This document shows, in pieces, positions 26,860-35,589 of a DNA stretch of 64,000 nt. The translations under genes were made by a program, and so were the position numbers. Position 1 is the stretch's first letter. Every line of letters starts with the position of its first letter. The DNA is from an uncultured Salinimicrobium sp. (GTDB lineage: Bacteria; Bacteroidota; Bacteroidia; Flavobacteriales; Flavobacteriaceae), in NCBI GenBank assembly GCA_946887075.1, contig CAMPKA010000002.1, positions 62,001-126,000 on the forward strand, written 5' to 3'. The notes below the pieces were generated by a model. That model had not been told where the DNA came from. It saw nothing but the letters and a program-made list of their open reading frames with translations, and searched no databases.

Positions 26860-27042
26860 ATGGGAATGATATTGGTAGAACCAGATCTGGCTTCTGAGAA
26901 AGTTCCAACTCTTGGCACCAAGCCGCAGGCTTTTTCGGAAGGGAAGCTTTTCACAGGTAGGGGCAGGATAAGACATTACCCGGACGATCCGCCGCCTTTC
27001 CCGCACATGAACAACAAGATCAGAATCAATATTCCGAAATAA
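26860..27042 (+). CDS. Possible small ORF directly upstream of the MFS transporter gene
   Basis: 60 residues starting ATG at 26860, with AGGAG about 12 bases before it, and ending 7 bp before the transporter start. No similarity recognised; the sequence is proline- and lysine-rich near the end (DDPPPFPH, INIPK) and has no signal or membrane segment. It could be a translated leader that couples to the transporter, or chance. Another ORF overlaps on the opposite strand. Weakly supported. Confidence 0.25.
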   Translation: MGMILVEPDLASEKVPTLGTKPQAFSEGKLFTGRGRIRHYPDDPPPFPHMNNKIRINIPK

Positions 27043-27049
27043 AACGTCT

Positions 27050-28429
27050 ATGTCAACACAAGGATCCACGACTTATATCATCAAACTGACCTCTGTAGCA
27101 GCCCTGGGCGGGCTGTTGTTTGGATACGATACCGCCGTCATTGCAGGGGCCATCGGTTTTCTACAGGAAAAATTCGCTCTTTCTCCGCTTATGGTGGGTT
27201 GGGCAGCCAGCAGTGCGATATGGGGCTGCGTTTTCGGAGCGATGGTCGCGGGATATTCCAGCGACAGATGGGGAAGAAAAAAAGTTTTGATCGCAACAGC
27301 AGTGCTTTTCTTCCTCTCGGCCCTGGGTTCCGCGGTGGCCTTCGACATGACCACTTTTATCGCGGCCCGATTCATAGGTGGAGTAGGGGTAGGGGCAGCT
27401 TCCATGCTTTCCCCGCTGTACATTTCAGAATCTGCTCCTGCCGGAATTAGGGGACGGCTTGTGACGGTTTATCAGTTGGCCATCGTTCTGGGGATCAATA
27501 TCATTTATGTCGTCAATTACTTCATTACGCTTTCGGGGGATACCGGATGGAACGTCGACTATGGCTGGCGGTGGATGCTCGGATCAGAAATCATTCCTGC
27601 GGGCATTTTTTTCTTCCTGTTATTCTTTGTGCCTGAAAGCCCCCGATGGCTGTTGGCCAAAGGACGGGATATCCAGGCGCAGCATATCCTGCGGCGGATC
27701 AATGGACCCAACGCTCCCGCTATTGAGCAGGAGATCAAGTCCACGCTTCATCAGGAAAAAGGCAGCCTCAGGGAACTGTTCGGCAGGAGATACAGAATGG
27801 CCCTTATTGTCGGGGTCGTCCTGGCGCTTTTCTCCCAGATCACCGGTATAAATGCTATCATATACTTTGCCCCTGAGATCTTCAAAAGTATTGGGATGGG
27901 GGTTGAAAGTGCTTTCTTTCAAACCATCCTCATCGGGGTGATCAATACCATTTTCACCTTCGTTGCCATTTGGCTTATCGACCAGTCGGGAAGGAGAAAG
28001 CTCTTGTTATGGGGGGTGAGCGGTATGGTCTTGTGCCTTTTAGGAACAGGGGTATGTTTCCATTACGAATACTTCCAGGGACCATGGCTTTTATTGTTCA
28101 TCCTCGGATTCATAGCGAGCTTTGCCAGCTCCCTTGGTCCTATCCCGTGGGTGCTTATCTCCGAGATCTTTCCGACGAAGACTCGTGGTGTGGCTATGTC
28201 CTTCTGTACTCTGGTTCTTTGGGTCGGGGTCATACTGATCACACAACTGACTCCTATGGCTCTGGAAAACCTGGGCGGCGCAACCACCTTTTTCATCTTC
28301 ATGGGAAATGCGGTTTTTCTACTGATATTTACCTGGTTCTTTATCCCTGAAACCAAACAACGCAGCCTGGAGGAGATCGAGAAGAGCTGGAGCTCTTCTG
28401 GCAGGCAATCCCCGGACGGAGACCAATAA
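27050..28429 (+). CDS. MFS sugar transporter, sugar-porter (SP) family
   Basis: 459 residues, about 12 membrane segments. Sugar-porter signatures: GYDTAVIAGA (25-34), GRKK after TM2, PESPRW (195-200), QITGINAIIYFAPEIF in TM7, WVLISEIFPTKTRG after TM10 and PETK (433-436). It is the second SP-family transporter in the window and differs clearly from that at 2.5 kb, so the two probably carry different sugars. Gene order with the divergent acetylesterase suggests uptake of a sugar freed after deacetylation. Confidence 0.9.
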   Translation: MSTQGSTTYIIKLTSVAALGGLLFGYDTAVIAGAIGFLQEKFALSPLMVGWAASSAIWGCVFGAMVAGYSSDRWGRKKVLIATAVLFFLSALGSAVAFDMTTFIAARFIGGVGVGAASMLSPLYISESAPAGIRGRLVTVYQLAIVLGINIIYVVNYFITLSGDTGWNVDYGWRWMLGSEIIPAGIFFFLLFFVPESPRWLLAKGRDIQAQHILRRINGPNAPAIEQEIKSTLHQEKGSLRELFGRRYRMALIVGVVLALFSQITGINAIIYFAPEIFKSIGMGVESAFFQTILIGVINTIFTFVAIWLIDQSGRRKLLLWGVSGMVLCLLGTGVCFHYEYFQGPWLLLFILGFIASFASSLGPIPWVLISEIFPTKTRGVAMSFCTLVLWVGVILITQLTPMALENLGGATTFFIFMGNAVFLLIFTWFFIPETKQRSLEEIEKSWSSSGRQSPDGDQ

Positions 28430-28598
28430 TCACTCTCGGAAAACTTCCTGGGCTTGCATATTTAACCGAAGGGGCGGGATCTACAGAATCCATGCCTGAA
28501 CCAGACAAAGGCACGCAGGAAGACCGGTTCCGCAAATTCCCCAGGCTTTTTACCTGCTGGACCTTTTCTGGCACCTGGTTGTTTCGTATTTTTCAGGT

Positions 28599-29684
28599 AT
28601 GAAGCAAAAAAGTGTAATAGTTGATTTTGAAGCTGCCATGACCGATGGCTTGCTGGACCCGCACATCCGGGACGGGATATCCTCCATTGTCTGTACCGGA
28701 AAATACCTTTGGGCGGCAGGGGACGAAAACATCAGCATTCAGCGAATGGAACGGCTTGATGACGGGTCCTATGGAAAGGCGAAAAATTTCTTCCTGAAGG
28801 AGTTGATCGACCTGCCAGCCCTTGACGAGGAAGCTGACATAGAAGGGATGGAGGTTGCAGGAAACTATCTCTGGATCATTGGGTCACACAGCTACAAAAG
28901 AAAGAAGGCCCGGGAGGAAAAGGATAATCCTCTAAAAGAGATGGATCGTCTGGGCAAAACTGAATTAGGTGCCAACAGGAATCTGCTCGCCAGGATCCCG
29001 ATCATCAAAGACAAGGCGGGAGAAATGATTCTGGTTAAAGAGGCTGCAGATCCTGCCAATCCCGGTCGTCCTTTAAGGGCGGCTAAGCTCAAGCATTCCA
29101 AAAAGAAGTGGAGCCAACTGACCAGGATGCTTAAAGAGGATAAGCATATAGGAAGCTTCATCGGCATTCCCGGCAAGGACAACGGCTTTGATATCGAGGG
29201 ATTGACCGTCTTCGGCGACAAGATATTTCTCGGTTTACGCGGTCCGGTTCTCAGAGGTTGGGCAGTGATCCTTGAAATTCAGCTGGAGGATGACCAGGAC
29301 AATCTGTTGAGGTTAAAAAAGGATCCCATAACAGGAGAATATTTCCGGAAGCATTTTCTGAATCTGTACGGGATGGGGATCAGGGAACTGGCCAGGCAGG
29401 AGCAGGATATAATCATCCTTGCTGGACCAACTATGGATCTTGACGGAATCATGGAAATCTACAGGTGGAAAAACGGCTGCCTTCACGACAGCCATCAATT
29501 GGTCAAAAGGCAGGAGCTGGAATCTGTTTTTGTTTTTCCGCAGGAAGGAAAGGTGCACAACCGGGACAAGGCGGAAGGCCTCGCTCTTCGGGAGGATAAT
29601 GAGCTCCTCATTGCCTATGACAGCCCGAGGGAGGAAAGAAAACTCGGGGAGTTCAAGGTGGCGTTGGACACCATTGAAATTTAG
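28599..29684 (+). CDS. DUF3616-type protein of unknown function
   Basis: 361 residues, no signal peptide. It matches the DUF3616 pattern as I recall it: a DEEADIEGMEVAGNYLW segment, IIGSHSYKRKK, a second DIEGLTVFGDKIFLGLRGPVLRGWAVILE segment and a closing KAEGLAL segment. The repeated D-x-EG-(L/M) blocks suggest a beta-propeller-like fold. Function is unknown. It stands alone 170 bp after the transporter gene and ends 57 bp from the convergent thrC. Confidence 0.7.
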   Translation: MKQKSVIVDFEAAMTDGLLDPHIRDGISSIVCTGKYLWAAGDENISIQRMERLDDGSYGKAKNFFLKELIDLPALDEEADIEGMEVAGNYLWIIGSHSYKRKKAREEKDNPLKEMDRLGKTELGANRNLLARIPIIKDKAGEMILVKEAADPANPGRPLRAAKLKHSKKKWSQLTRMLKEDKHIGSFIGIPGKDNGFDIEGLTVFGDKIFLGLRGPVLRGWAVILEIQLEDDQDNLLRLKKDPITGEYFRKHFLNLYGMGIRELARQEQDIIILAGPTMDLDGIMEIYRWKNGCLHDSHQLVKRQELESVFVFPQEGKVHNRDKAEGLALREDNELLIAYDSPREERKLGEFKVALDTIEI

Positions 29685-29741
29685 GGGAGCATCAAGAGGG
29701 AGTATCCCGGGTTTTCCGGACGATAACCCTTCTGCATAAGA

Positions 29742-31043
29742 TCAGGCCAGGTTGACCAGGAAGTGTTGCAACTCGTTGTAATCCCTGATAGGCACTTTTT
29801 GTTTTTCCCGCTGGTAAAGAGCTACGGTTTCCCCTGGGAGTTCAGGGGAAACGCCCGTTGCCTGCTCCACCGTTTCCGCAAATTTCATGGGATGAGCGGT
29901 TTCCAGGAAGACGCCATGGAATCCCTTGTTCCTGGTGATGAACTTCTTGAGTCCCAGATAGCCTACTGCCCCGTGAGGGTCCAGCAGGTACCCGGAATCC
30001 CGGTATACCTCATGCATGGCCTTTGTCGTTTCCCTGTCGTCAAAACTGTAGGAGGAAAGATTGTTTTTCAACGTGGGGAAATCCCGGTCGAAAAGTTCCA
30101 TGATTCTGATAAAATTGCTAGGATCCCCTACATCCATGGCGTTGGAGAGCGTGCTGACGGTGGGGGCAGGGGAATATGCTCCGGATTTCAGGAAATCAGG
30201 AACCACCCTGTTGGAATTCGTGGAAGCTATGAAATGGGCTATGGGAAGGCCCATTTCCCTGGCCAGTAATCCCGCGCATATGTTGCCAAAGTTCCCGCTC
30301 GGCACGGAAAACGCCACTTTTCCTCCCTGGCCGCAAATTTGTTTCCATGCCAGGAAATAATAGAACATCTGAGGCAGCCATCTGGCCACATTGATCGAAT
30401 TGGCAGAGGTGAGCCGGCGGACCCTGGTTACTTCCGGGTCCTGAAAAACTTTTTTCACCATATCCTGGCAATCGTCAAAGGCGCCATCTACTTCAAGGGC
30501 CGTAATGTTTTTTCCAAGGGTGGTAAGCTGCCTTTCCTGAAAGTCACTCACTTTGCCTTTCGGATAAAGAACCACCACATCGATCCCGTCTATGCCCAAA
30601 AACCCGTTGGCCACCGCACCACCCGTGTCTCCGGAGGTCGCTACAAGCACCGTAAGCTTTCCGATGCGGCCTTTTTTGATGAAATAGCCAAGGCAACCTG
30701 CCATGAACCGTGCCCCCACATCCTTAAAGGCAAGGGTAGGCCCATGAAACAGCTCCAGAGCACTTATATCAGCTTCCACAGGAACAACCGGGAATTCGAA
30801 ATCAAGGGTTCTCCTGATAATATCCCGAAGTGCGTCTTCGGGAATCTCCTTTCCGATGTAAGGCTGGATGACCCTAAGGGCAATTTCGTCTTTCGAGTTG
30901 TCCCTGAGATTCTTGATGAACTCGTTTTCCAGTTTGTCAATTCTTTCGGGGAAATACAATCCTTTTCCAGGAGCTATACCATTGACTACAGCATCTTCAA
31001 AGCTGGAAAAGTGATCGGGATTATTCAGACTGTAATATCTCAT
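29742..31043 (-). CDS. thrC: Threonine synthase
   Basis: 433 residues. PLP enzyme of the threonine synthase family: N-terminal RYYSLNNPDHFSSFEDAVVNG with a 'GLYFPERI' motif, then PLP lysine Lys107 in LAFKDVGARF, ATSGDTGGAVANGF, and SVPSGNFGNICAG for phosphate binding. It turns O-phosphohomoserine into threonine. Third gene of thrA-thrB-thrC, 38 bp after thrB. The product feeds IlvA at 43.3 kb for isoleucine. Confidence 0.96.
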   Translation of the reverse strand: MRYYSLNNPDHFSSFEDAVVNGIAPGKGLYFPERIDKLENEFIKNLRDNSKDEIALRVIQPYIGKEIPEDALRDIIRRTLDFEFPVVPVEADISALELFHGPTLAFKDVGARFMAGCLGYFIKKGRIGKLTVLVATSGDTGGAVANGFLGIDGIDVVVLYPKGKVSDFQERQLTTLGKNITALEVDGAFDDCQDMVKKVFQDPEVTRVRRLTSANSINVARWLPQMFYYFLAWKQICGQGGKVAFSVPSGNFGNICAGLLAREMGLPIAHFIASTNSNRVVPDFLKSGAYSPAPTVSTLSNAMDVGDPSNFIRIMELFDRDFPTLKNNLSSYSFDDRETTKAMHEVYRDSGYLLDPHGAVGYLGLKKFITRNKGFHGVFLETAHPMKFAETVEQATGVSPELPGETVALYQREKQKVPIRDYNELQHFLVNLA

Positions 31044-31081
31044 TATGTATCTTAAACCTTATTGTGAAACCTGAACTAACA

Positions 31082-32002
31082 TTATTGAATCCGGATCCCT
31101 TCAGCATTGATCCGGGACAGGTGGAGGTCAAAAGGAATCCCCTTGTCCTGATAAAATTCCCTGAGTGCTTCCTGAACCCTCCGGGAATTCTCCTCGCCTT
31201 TGCAGATCGAAAAAACGGAGGGGCCGGATCCCGATATCCCGAATCCCAGGGCCCCATTTTTCAGGGCAACCTGTTTGAGATCGGAAAAATATGGGATCAG
31301 GATCGCCCGGAGAGGTTCAATAATGCCATCTTGCAGGCTTCTCCCGAGCAGGTCGTAATCGGAGGTGTAAAGGGCACTGACAAAGGCCCCCAGGTTTCCC
31401 CATTGATCGATTGCCTTCTGGAGGCTGACCTGATGTTTGATCACGGAACGGGAATCTCTGGTACGTATCTCAATCAATGGATGTAAAACCACCATACGGA
31501 GTTCAGGTGGGGTGGGCAGGGAGATGACCTCAAGAGGATCGTAACTTCTGACCAGGGTAAATCCGCCGAGAAGAGCAGGGGCAACATTGTCGGCGTGGGC
31601 ATTTCCACTGGCCAGATGTTCCCCCTGCATGGCAAAGGGAATCAACTCCCGGAGGGAAAGTGGGGCTCCCAGCAGTTCATTCACCGCGAAAACAGCGCCC
31701 GCGGCACTTGCGGCACTACTCCCGATCCCGCTGCCCACTTTGATTCTTTTATCAATGGCGATATCAAAACCGTCTTTCTGGTCCAGGGCATCGAGCAGCG
31801 CCTGAATCGCGACACCAGCCACGTTTTTTTCTGCCTCCATCGGCAGGGTCTGCCCAGAGATTTCCGTGATTCGCACCTTGCCGATCTGATTCCTGGAGAT
31901 GCGCATTTCATCCCCCACATTGTCCAGGCAGCAGCCCAGGACATCGAATCCACAGGAGAGATTGGCAACAGTGGCCGGGGAAAATATTTTGATTTCCTGC
32001 AT
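31082..32002 (-). CDS. thrB: Homoserine kinase
   Basis: 306 residues, GHMP-kinase fold. The ATP loop is KVGSGIGSSAASAAG (GSGIGSSAAS at 90-99). The N-terminal FSPATVANLSCGFDVLG and a C-terminal GALGFGISGSGPSVFSI glycine-rich segment are typical of ThrB. It phosphorylates homoserine to O-phosphohomoserine. It starts 4 bp after the thrA stop. Confidence 0.96.
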   Translation of the reverse strand: MQEIKIFSPATVANLSCGFDVLGCCLDNVGDEMRISRNQIGKVRITEISGQTLPMEAEKNVAGVAIQALLDALDQKDGFDIAIDKRIKVGSGIGSSAASAAGAVFAVNELLGAPLSLRELIPFAMQGEHLASGNAHADNVAPALLGGFTLVRSYDPLEVISLPTPPELRMVVLHPLIEIRTRDSRSVIKHQVSLQKAIDQWGNLGAFVSALYTSDYDLLGRSLQDGIIEPLRAILIPYFSDLKQVALKNGALGFGISGSGPSVFSICKGEENSRRVQEALREFYQDKGIPFDLHLSRINAEGIRIQ

Positions 32003-32006
32003 CTTC

Positions 32007-34454
32007 CTATTTTTTTCCTATTCTGATAATGTCGGCGAATATGCCCGAGGCAGTGACTTCGGCACCGGCACCAGCTCCTTTTACAATAAGGGGTTGCTCC
32101 GGATACCTGCTCGTATAGAACAGGACGATATTGTCACTGCCCTTAAGCTCATAAAAAGGATGTGACGCCTGTACCTGCTGTAGTCCGACCTTGGCCTTCC
32201 CGTCCTCCATCTGGGCCACATATTTCAGACGCGCCTGCTTTTTTGAAGCAGAGTTGAAGATCTCTTTGAACCTGGGTTCTTCCTGCTTCAGGATAGAGAA
32301 AAACTGCTGGTTATCAGGAGCGTTTAAACTCTCCTGGGTCAGGAAGCCTTCGTTTTCGATATCTTCGAGTTCCATCCTTAGTCCGCTTTCGCGGGAAAGG
32401 ATAAGGATCTTTCTGGCCACATCGATTCCGCTGAGGTCGATACGAGGATCGGGTTCTGTATAGCCCTCCTTCATCGCCTTTTCTACAACCTGGTAGAATG
32501 GCTCCGTTCCGTCATAGGTATTGAAGATAAAATTCAGGCTTCCGGAGAGCACCGCCTGAACCTTCCTGACCTTGTCCCCGGAGGCCACCAGGTTCTTAAG
32601 GGTATCGATGATAGGAAGACCCGCACCGACATTGGTCTCATACAGGAAAGAAGCGCCATACTCCCGGGTGAGATTCTGCAGCTCCTGATAATTCTCAAAT
32701 TCGTCTGAACAGGCGATTTTGTTACAGGTGACCACGGAAATGGAATTCTCCAGGTACTTCCGGTATTCCGACGAAATTTCAGCGCTTGCAGTGTTATCCA
32801 CGAAAATGCTGTTTCTTAGGTTGAACTCGTTCACCTTCGCAAAAAATCGGTCTCTGTTTGCGGGTTCTCCCTTATCGAGAAAGTCTTTCCAGTTGTCAAG
32901 ATCGATACCGGCTTCGGAAAAAGCCATTTTTCGGGAGTTTGACAGTCCCAGGACCTTTACCTTGAGACGCAGCTTTTCCAACAGGTATTGTTCCTGCCTG
33001 TAGAGCTGCTCGAGCAATTTACTTCCTACGTTTCCAACTCCGGTAATATAGAGATTGAGCTCCCGGGACCGTACTTCGAAAAATTCCTCATGAAGCGTGT
33101 TCAACGCCTTCTTGATGTCCTTTTTAGCAATCACGGCCGAGATGTTCCGTTCCGAGGATCCCTGTGCAATAGCGCGGATATTGATATTGTTGTTACCCAG
33201 GGCACTGAACATCTTGCCGCTCAGGCCGTGATGGCTTTTCATGGCATCCCCTACCAGGGCGATGACCGCGACATCATCCTCTATCTCTACAGGTTTGATC
33301 TTTTTAAAGCCAATCTCCACGGAAAAAGCTTCATCCAGGGCCTCCTTGGCCACCAAAGCCTCATCTTCTTTTACCGCGACGCAGATGCTGTGTTCCGAGG
33401 ATGCCTGGGTAATGAGAACAACATTGATATTCTCCTGGAAAAGAACCTCGAAAAAGCGTTTGGAAAAGCCGACAATTCCCACCATTCCGCTTCCCTCCAT
33501 GTTGAGGATGCGGATGCCATCAATGTGGGTGATACCGGTTACCGACCTGAAATTCTCTTTGCTGGACCTGGAGATCAGGGTTCCTTCCCCACCAGGATTG
33601 AAGGTGTTTTTAATCAGGATCCTGATCTGTTTCTCTATCAGCGGTTGTAGGGTAGGGGGGTAAAGAACTTTGGCTCCGAAATGGGAGAGTTCCATCGCTT
33701 CCTCGTAGGAAATGTTCTTCAATGGATAGGCCTGAGGCACGATTCCCGGGTTGGCGGTATACATCCCATCAACGTCCGTATACAGCACAACTTCTCCAAC
33801 ATCCAGGGCTGCAGCAAAAAGCGCTGCGGTAAAATCAGATCCTCCCCGGCCCAGGGTTGTGGGAACGCCCTGTTCATTCTGGGCAACGAACCCGGGTGCG
33901 ATAAACAATCCGGAGGATTTTCCGGCCAGGGCTGCGGTGATATTGGAGTAGGTCTGTTTGTAGTTTACCTGAACCCTTTCATTGACATTCCTGCAGATAA
34001 TCAGTTGGCGGGAATCCAGCAGGGTCGCCTTTACAGAGAGGCTTTGAAAATATTCCGCCATGATGAGCGAGGATAAAATTTCCCCATAGCCGGAGACAAC
34101 ATGGCGCGTCTTGAGGGACAACTCGTTTAACAGGAAGACCCCTTCGCAGATGGTCTCCAGTCTGTTGAATTCCTTTTTGACTCTGGAGAGGATACCGCTT
34201 TGCTGCTGAATGGGGATCAGTTCCCTTACAGCATCCATATGCCTTTTTTCCAATCGCTCCAGGATATCCCTATAGGTCTCATCTTCTCTGGCGGCTAACT
34301 CGGCGGTACGAAGAAGGTCGTTGGTAGCTCCGCCAAAAGCGGAGAGAATAACTATGGTAGGCTCTTTTTCCAGATGTTGTCGTATGATATCGGAAACTGA
34401 TCTTATGCTCGCTGGAGATGCCATAGAGGAACCCCCGAACTTCAATACTTTCAT
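32007..34454 (-). CDS. thrA: Bifunctional aspartokinase/homoserine dehydrogenase
   Basis: 815 residues. N-terminal aspartokinase with KFGGSSMASP (4-13) and a central pair of ACT domains (about 310-455, e.g. ISAVIAKKDIKKALNTLH). The C-terminal half is homoserine dehydrogenase, beginning at LYITGVGNVGSKLL with the NAD(P) loop, then VTCNK and a DLSGIDVARKILILSRE catalytic region. It catalyses the first and third steps from aspartate and is likely feedback-controlled through the ACT domains. First gene of thrABC, preceded by a leader ORF. Confidence 0.96.
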   Translation of the reverse strand: MKVLKFGGSSMASPASIRSVSDIIRQHLEKEPTIVILSAFGGATNDLLRTAELAAREDETYRDILERLEKRHMDAVRELIPIQQQSGILSRVKKEFNRLETICEGVFLLNELSLKTRHVVSGYGEILSSLIMAEYFQSLSVKATLLDSRQLIICRNVNERVQVNYKQTYSNITAALAGKSSGLFIAPGFVAQNEQGVPTTLGRGGSDFTAALFAAALDVGEVVLYTDVDGMYTANPGIVPQAYPLKNISYEEAMELSHFGAKVLYPPTLQPLIEKQIRILIKNTFNPGGEGTLISRSSKENFRSVTGITHIDGIRILNMEGSGMVGIVGFSKRFFEVLFQENINVVLITQASSEHSICVAVKEDEALVAKEALDEAFSVEIGFKKIKPVEIEDDVAVIALVGDAMKSHHGLSGKMFSALGNNNINIRAIAQGSSERNISAVIAKKDIKKALNTLHEEFFEVRSRELNLYITGVGNVGSKLLEQLYRQEQYLLEKLRLKVKVLGLSNSRKMAFSEAGIDLDNWKDFLDKGEPANRDRFFAKVNEFNLRNSIFVDNTASAEISSEYRKYLENSISVVTCNKIACSDEFENYQELQNLTREYGASFLYETNVGAGLPIIDTLKNLVASGDKVRKVQAVLSGSLNFIFNTYDGTEPFYQVVEKAMKEGYTEPDPRIDLSGIDVARKILILSRESGLRMELEDIENEGFLTQESLNAPDNQQFFSILKQEEPRFKEIFNSASKKQARLKYVAQMEDGKAKVGLQQVQASHPFYELKGSDNIVLFYTSRYPEQPLIVKGAGAGAEVTASGIFADIIRIGKK

Positions 34455-34511
34455 GGATGGTTTATTTAAAGAATATTATAGAAAAAACTAAAAGGGACGG
34501 AAGTTATATAA

Positions 34512-34616
34512 TTAGATACCCCGAAGGGTAATACGAGCTACCATCATAATAATGATGCCCTCAACAGAAGAGATAACAGGGGCATTTATGATATTGGTAA
34601 AGCTTTCTTTGTCCAT
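34512..34616 (-). CDS. Candidate thr-operon leader peptide, isoleucine-rich
   Basis: A 34-residue ORF, too short for a length-filtered ORF list. It starts ATG at 34616 and stops TAA at 34514-34512, 57 bp before the thrA start codon. Residues: Met-Asp-Lys-Glu-Ser-Phe-Thr, then an Ile-Ile pair, Val-Ile, and a run of three Ile, ending Ile-Thr-Leu-Arg-Gly-Ile. Eight of 34 residues are Ile, with two Thr. Two hairpins lie inside it. E. coli thr is attenuated by Thr and Ile codons in a leader; a similar role is inferred here, not shown. Confidence 0.5.
   Translation of the reverse strand: MDKESFTNIINAPVISSVEGIIIMMVARITLRGI
34517..34557 (-). promoter_or_regulatory. RNA hairpins within the thr leader
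   Basis: On the minus strand, CATCAT/ATGATG (34557-34542) forms a 6-bp stem over the three consecutive Ile codons. After it, TACCC-TTCG-GGGTA (34530-34517) forms a 5-bp stem with a cUUCGg tetraloop at the end of the leader ORF. A GGTA upstream (34543-34540) can pair instead with the TACC of the second hairpin, so the two folds exclude each other. A T-rich stretch follows before thrA. Confidence 0.45.
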
Positions 34617-34991
34617 TTTTTCTAAAGAGGATCTAAAAGTACACAAAAAATATCAGGAAAATCTTAATTGTGATCTTTAATTGCAATTTCATTGGAAAAA
34701 GGTTCGTGATTCATACTCATCTTGATGCTGCACCACAAGGTCCTCGCTTTCCCGCCATCCTTATTCCGGATTGTTCCGGGATCATGCCACCGGAAATCAG
34801 AACGGGAGATTCCAGAAGGAAAACTCCTGTTTTTCCTTTCTATCATGGGCATACCTATAATCAGATCATTATTCGGGGCATTGGCATCTTATCCCCAACT
34901 ACAGGCCTACTTCTATTATACATTTGAAGTGTTCAATAGTGATTAGGGAATCCGCTTAATTTTTTTTCATTATTTGAATTAGCCAAAAAAG

Positions 34992-35018
34992 AAACCAGTC
35001 GTTCCCTACGGCTGGTTT
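34992..35018 (-). terminator. Second hairpin, candidate terminator
   Basis: AAACCAGTCG (34992-35001) pairs with CGGCTGGTTT (35009-35018), a 10-bp stem with one G-T pair and a 7-base loop. On the minus strand it is followed by CTTTTTTGG. With the hairpin at 35082-35107 it would form a tandem terminator for the small secreted-protein gene. Confidence 0.5.
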
Positions 35019-35081
35019 TCTCTTTCACGGAGGTTTTGATCGGCAGGATAAGTTTGCTACGGCGAAATTTCAGGAACAAAA

Positions 35082-35107
35082 AAAACAGGCTTTTCTCAGC
35101 CTGTTTT
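35082..35107 (-). terminator. Terminator of the small secreted-protein gene
   Basis: AAAACAGGCT (35082-35091) and AGCCTGTTTT (35098-35107) form a perfect 10-bp stem with a 6-base loop, followed on the minus strand by TTTTTG. It begins 23 bp after the stop codon at 35130. T runs on both sides mean it could act in either direction. Confidence 0.75.
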
Positions 35108-35129
35108 GTTTTAACGTGGGAAGTCGAGG

Positions 35130-35462
35130 CTAAGCCAGTCTGGTTATCCGGACGGGAAAAACATACTTCCTGATAGTGGGATCGATGGGTCCTTCCACCT
35201 TTTCGTAGTTGAGACGCCTCCGAATGAAATCCTTGACCACCTTGGAGTCACACAGAACATCGAGCACTACGATTTCGCGATCCTGGTTGATCGCTATCTG
35301 GACTGTTGCAGCAAAGTCTTTCTCCAATTTAAGCTCATGGTGTTTGAGAAGATCACTCACTACCCGCTGGACCAGTTCAGGATTTTGTGGAGGAGTGTCT
35401 GCAACCACGGGTCTGGTCAGCGTGAGCAGCCCGCATAAAAGGAATAACTTGAGGTACTTCAT
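35130..35462 (-). CDS. Small secreted protein of unknown function
   Basis: 110 residues with a signal peptide (about residues 1-21, cleaved after VVA-D). The mature part of about 89 residues includes AINQDREIVVLDV and FIRRRLNYEKVEG and ends with a PVRITRLA strand. This pattern recalls short flavobacterial exported proteins annotated as hypothetical, and loosely the C-terminal domain of TonB. No function is known. Its upstream region contains an 18-base sequence also found before the small secreted gene at 42.2 kb. Confidence 0.75.
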   Translation of the reverse strand: MKYLKLFLLCGLLTLTRPVVADTPPQNPELVQRVVSDLLKHHELKLEKDFAATVQIAINQDREIVVLDVLCDSKVVKDFIRRRLNYEKVEGPIDPTIRKYVFPVRITRLA

Positions 35463-35464
35463 AA

Positions 35465-35482
35465 TGATTGAATTGATGATTT
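35465..35482 (-). repeat. 18-base repeat, copy 1, upstream of a small secreted-protein gene
   Basis: The plus strand reads tgattgaattgatgattt, identical to 42677-42694. On the coding (minus) strand it ends 2 bases before the ATG at 35462 and follows a TAAATTTA box (35497-35490), so it would be the 5' untranslated region. Confidence 0.6.
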
Positions 35483-35589
35483 TATTGGGTAAATTTAGAT
35501 ATCCCTGAGGTTGATTCTTTAGAAATGAAGCGGTTACCCCTGATTTTGGTCTGAAGGGGAATATTCCCGGGATAAAAGGGTTTGCGGGA

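Larger units (their letters stand above)
26591..27049. other. Long intergenic region between the esterase and transporter genes
   Basis: 459 bp without a recognised gene. It holds a 7-base-arm palindrome overlapping a -7-like box (26758-26777) and a possible short ORF (26860-27042). On the minus side, before the esterase start, an AT-rich stretch with TTTG and TACTTTAC is seen, but I find no convincing promoter pair. Confidence 0.5.
34617..35129. other. Intergenic region upstream of the thr leader
   Basis: About 510 bp without a recognised gene. It contains two terminator-type hairpins near its right end. On the thr side I see AT-rich sequence with near-matches to TAnnTTTG (for example TACTTTTA at 34641-34634, minus strand) but no -33 element at proper spacing. 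Short ORFs of 62-85 codons overlap on both strands and show no coding signs. Confidence 0.5.

Noticed and set aside
34670..34946. Overlapping ORFs of 62, 74 and 85 codons on both strands
   Set aside because: No start signals or similarity, and they overlap each other; treated as non-coding.
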